Origin: an uncultured Caulobacterales bacterium
GTDB lineage: Bacteria > Pseudomonadota > Alphaproteobacteria > Caulobacterales > Maricaulaceae
NCBI GenBank assembly: GCA_938007945.1
Contig: CALLME010000290.1
Location: 1-7,592 of the forward strand
Length of the DNA: 7,592 nucleotides
Direction: 5' to 3'
Made by a program: the position numbers and the translations under genes. Below, one piece after another: positions 5,720 to 7,592 of the stretch (the stretch's first letter is position 1; each line of letters opens with the position of its first letter). Under the pieces are notes generated by a model. The model had not been told where the DNA came from. It did not search any database and saw only the letters and a program-made list of their open reading frames with translations.

Positions 5720-6325
5720 ATGAAACGTACTGAGAAAATTGAAGTGCGCCTGTCGTATAAGGAAAAGCAAACCTTGTCCGACATTGCCGAGGGAGAAGGC
5801 CGCACTGTCAGCGATTTGGTGCGCGGGTTAATAGAGAGATACGTCAGCTTAAACGCTTCGCCCCTGCCGCGAAAACCGCATTGGGCTTTGTGGGGTGGCT
5901 TAGTCGCGAGCGGGTTGTTGATTGGGCATTTGGCGACATGGGGAGCCATACGCGCGCAAAAGCTCACACAAGAATTTGATGTTTATGAACTATCGATGGG
6001 GTTTACTCAGACACTCAGTAACGGACAATTATCAGGTCAGAATTTTGCGGCGTCAGTTATTTTGAGAAATGGTTTTGAAGATCAATTTCTCATCGAACGG
6101 GAAGGTAGTGACTTTAAAGTCACGTCCAAAGTTTACAGATCAGATGATGACGTCACGCGTGTGGGAATTAAAGTTTGTATTGTTACAGCAACAGACTGCG
6201 AAGAAATAGCAAACCAACTTTTATCCGTCGTAGCGCCGCAGCCAACATCAACCGCTATCGTGTCTGATAGTTTGAATCTGATAGGTATAGACTTGAAATG
6301 GGTGGGCAGAACTAAAATACTTTGA
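5720..6325 (+). CDS. Membrane-anchored ribbon-helix-helix protein, paralog 2
   Basis: The protein has 201 residues from ATG 5720 (208 if ATG 5699 were used). The RHH domain and linker match paralog 1 at 47 of the first 53 residues; the differences are at 13, 14, 18, 21, 22 and 43. The membrane helix is at about 56-77 (ALWGGLVASGLLIGHLATWGAI). The C-terminal domain (80-201) is much diverged but collinear: from the Gly of NGF (118) to the first Cys is 36 residues, exactly as from the Gly of AGY in paralog 1, and the cysteines (C153, C160) keep the C-x6-C spacing. The 3' half looks more AT-rich than the flanking genes. Shared RHH domains could allow heterodimers, giving two sensor domains on one DNA-binding platform; this is inference. 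No function is known to me. Confidence 0.85.
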   Translation: MKRTEKIEVRLSYKEKQTLSDIAEGEGRTVSDLVRGLIERYVSLNASPLPRKPHWALWGGLVASGLLIGHLATWGAIRAQKLTQEFDVYELSMGFTQTLSNGQLSGQNFAASVILRNGFEDQFLIEREGSDFKVTSKVYRSDDDVTRVGIKVCIVTATDCEEIANQLLSVVAPQPTSTAIVSDSLNLIGIDLKWVGRTKIL

Positions 6326-6329
6326 ATCT

Positions 6330-6367
6330 AAAAAAAATTAAGGCCACGCTATCTTTAGCATGGCCTT
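6330..6367 (-). terminator. Intrinsic terminator of gltB, possibly bidirectional
   Basis: The hairpin has a 7-bp outer stem AAGGCCA (6340-6346) with TGGCCTT (6361-6367), one C/A mismatch, then GCTA (6348-6351) with TAGC (6356-6359) around loop TCTT. On the minus strand it is followed by eight T (complement of the A run 6330-6337), a classical rho-independent terminator 13 bases after the gltB stop. In the plus direction the following sequence is T-poor, so termination of the RHH pair here would be weaker. Confidence 0.85.
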
Positions 6368-6380
6368 GCTATTTGCTTCT

Positions 6381-7592
6381 CTACTCCGCTGCATCCTGCA
6401 AAGGAATATCTAACCGCGTGAGCATTTCTTTGGGCACAACTTGCCAGAACTTGCCGCGCTCTAGATGCCATTCTGCGAGAAGTTTGGCGGAGAATTCAGA
6501 GCCTGTTTCCTCGGCGTGACGCGCGATGAGGTCTTTGCATTGCTGCTCATAATGCTCAGAGCCAAAACGCTGCCAGACGACATTGTCGGGATTGACGGCT
6601 TTTTCAAAATTGCCCGCCTCGTCATAGATATAAGCCATGCCGCCTGTCATGCCTGCGCCGAAGTTGTCGCCGACTTTACCAAGCACGACCACAGTGCCGC
6701 CTGTCATATATTCGCAGCCATTTGTGCCGCAGCCCTCGATAACGGAGACCGCACCAGAATTGCGCACGGCGAAGCGTTCGCCCGCCCGACCCGCGGCGAG
6801 TAATGTGCCAGAGGTCGCGCCGTAGAGGCAGGTGTTACCGATGATGGCGGATTTATGACTATCAATCGGGCAACGCCCTTGGGCCGCGAGAATAATCTCT
6901 GCGCCAGACAAACCCTTACCGACATAGTCATTGCTATCGCCGTCCACGACAAGGCGCAGACCCTTAATCCCAAACGCGCCGAGCGATTGCCCCGCTGAGC
7001 CGCGAAGGCGCACAGTGAGGTGCCCATCAGGCAGACCTTCCGCGCCGTAAGCTTTATAAATATGCGAGCTGATACGTGTGCCCACAGCGCGGTGCGTATT
7101 TTGCACCGCATATGTTAGCTGCATTTTCTCGCGGCGTTTAAAGAGCTGCTCAGAATCGGCCAGAATTTGAATATCAAGCGTATCAGGCACCTCAATGCGT
7201 TCGTTACGGCTATCCACCACAGGGCGGTTATCCACGCGCGCAAGGATGGGATTGAGGTCGAGATCATCCAGATGCTCCGCCCCGCGACTAACCTGCGCGA
7301 GCAAGTCTGTGCGGCCAATAATGTCGTCAAGCGAGGTCACGCCAATCTCGGCGAGAATTTCGCGCACTTCTTCGGCGATAAAACTCATGAGATTTATGAC
7401 CTTCTCAGGCGTACCTGTGAATTTTTCGCGAAGGCGCGGGTCTTGGACGCAAACGCCAACAGGGCAAGTATTGCTGTGGCACTGACGCACCATAATACAG
7501 CCCATGGCGACAAGGCTGAGCGTGCCAATACCGTATTCTTCTGCGCCGAGCATGGCCGCAATCACAATATCACGACCCGTTTTCAGGCCGCC
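6381..7592 (-). CDS. gltB: Glutamate synthase (NADPH) large subunit, C-terminal part
   Basis: The frame is open through the right edge; 403 residues are visible out of about 1500 in the family. It begins inside the synthase domain with GGLKTGRDIVIAAMLGAEE, followed by the 3Fe-4S ligand motif C-x5-C-x4-C in MGCIMVRQCHSNTCPVG. The C-terminal 220 residues form the Gly-rich beta-helix GXGXG domain (GRCPIDSHKSAIIGN, GATSGTLLAAGRAGERFAVRNSGA, CGTNGCEYMTGGTVVVLG, GAGMTGGMAYIYD). GltB takes glutamine-derived ammonia and 2-oxoglutarate to make glutamate in the cytoplasm, with electrons from the GltD subunit. The C-terminus ends normally (LDIPLQDAAE), so nothing suggests damage. It is convergent with the RHH pair and ends in a strong terminator. 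Confidence 0.97.
   Translation of the reverse strand, partial: GGLKTGRDIVIAAMLGAEEYGIGTLSLVAMGCIMVRQCHSNTCPVGVCVQDPRLREKFTGTPEKVINLMSFIAEEVREILAEIGVTSLDDIIGRTDLLAQVSRGAEHLDDLDLNPILARVDNRPVVDSRNERIEVPDTLDIQILADSEQLFKRREKMQLTYAVQNTHRAVGTRISSHIYKAYGAEGLPDGHLTVRLRGSAGQSLGAFGIKGLRLVVDGDSNDYVGKGLSGAEIILAAQGRCPIDSHKSAIIGNTCLYGATSGTLLAAGRAGERFAVRNSGAVSVIEGCGTNGCEYMTGGTVVVLGKVGDNFGAGMTGGMAYIYDEAGNFEKAVNPDNVVWQRFGSEHYEQQCKDLIARHAEETGSEFSAKLLAEWHLERGKFWQVVPKEMLTRLDIPLQDAAE

Noticed and set aside
5136..6325. Type II toxin-antitoxin pair (RHH antitoxin plus toxin)
   Set aside because: Both genes encode the same RHH-TM architecture; neither resembles a RelE/ParE, PIN or other toxin, and both are much longer than usual antitoxins.
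6322..6519. Small plus-strand frame overlapping the end of paralog 2
   Set aside because: It runs through the terminator hairpin and the 3' end of gltB, has no ribosome binding site and no recognisable protein pattern.
6465..6803. Plus-strand open frame opposite gltB
   Set aside because: gltB on the other strand is unmistakable across this stretch; the plus-strand frames here and at 6637-6825 and 7195-7485 are shadows with no family features.

Overview
The window looks like a moderate-GC alphaproteobacterial chromosome. The best evidence is the C-terminal part of a glutamate synthase large subunit with the CHSNTCPVGVC-type iron-sulfur motif. A D-amino acid dehydrogenase-like flavoprotein and a FlgO/TolB-N-plus-TPR membrane protein fit the same picture. 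A marine Hyphomonadaceae or Maricaulales-like organism is a guess, not something the sequence proves. No tRNA, rRNA, CRISPR array, insertion sequence or attachment site was seen.

Layout. Positions 2-1733 (+) hold the 3' part of a large secreted-type gene: a PPC-like beta segment, a block of RTX calcium-binding nonapeptides, and a degenerate Tyr-Asp/Trp-rich repeat region. It is interrupted twice, by a frameshift near 435-442 and an in-frame amber codon at 1026-1028, and most simply reads as a decaying pseudogene (or carries sequencing errors). Positions 1818-3851 (+) encode a three-helix membrane protein with a FlgO/TolB-N domain and TPR repeats. Positions 3918-5033 (+) encode a short DadA-like FAD oxidoreductase. 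Positions 5136-5702 and 5720-6325 (+) are a tandem pair of paralogs. Each joins an N-terminal ribbon-helix-helix (RHH, Arc/CopG-like) DNA-binding domain to one transmembrane helix and a C-terminal domain predicted to lie in the periplasm. Positions 6381-7592 (-) are the 3' end of gltB, convergent with the RHH pair and separated from it by a strong terminator hairpin.

The most unusual item is the RHH-TM pair. The DNA-binding halves are nearly identical in protein (47 of the first 53 residues), while the periplasmic halves have diverged but keep a C-x6-C cysteine pair at matching positions. The leader carries two exact 11-bp direct repeats (GTCCTGACACG) 22 bp apart. The arrangement suggests a membrane-tethered, possibly autoregulated one-component sensor/regulator pair built on an RHH fold. 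The architecture is read from the sequence; the regulatory role is inference.
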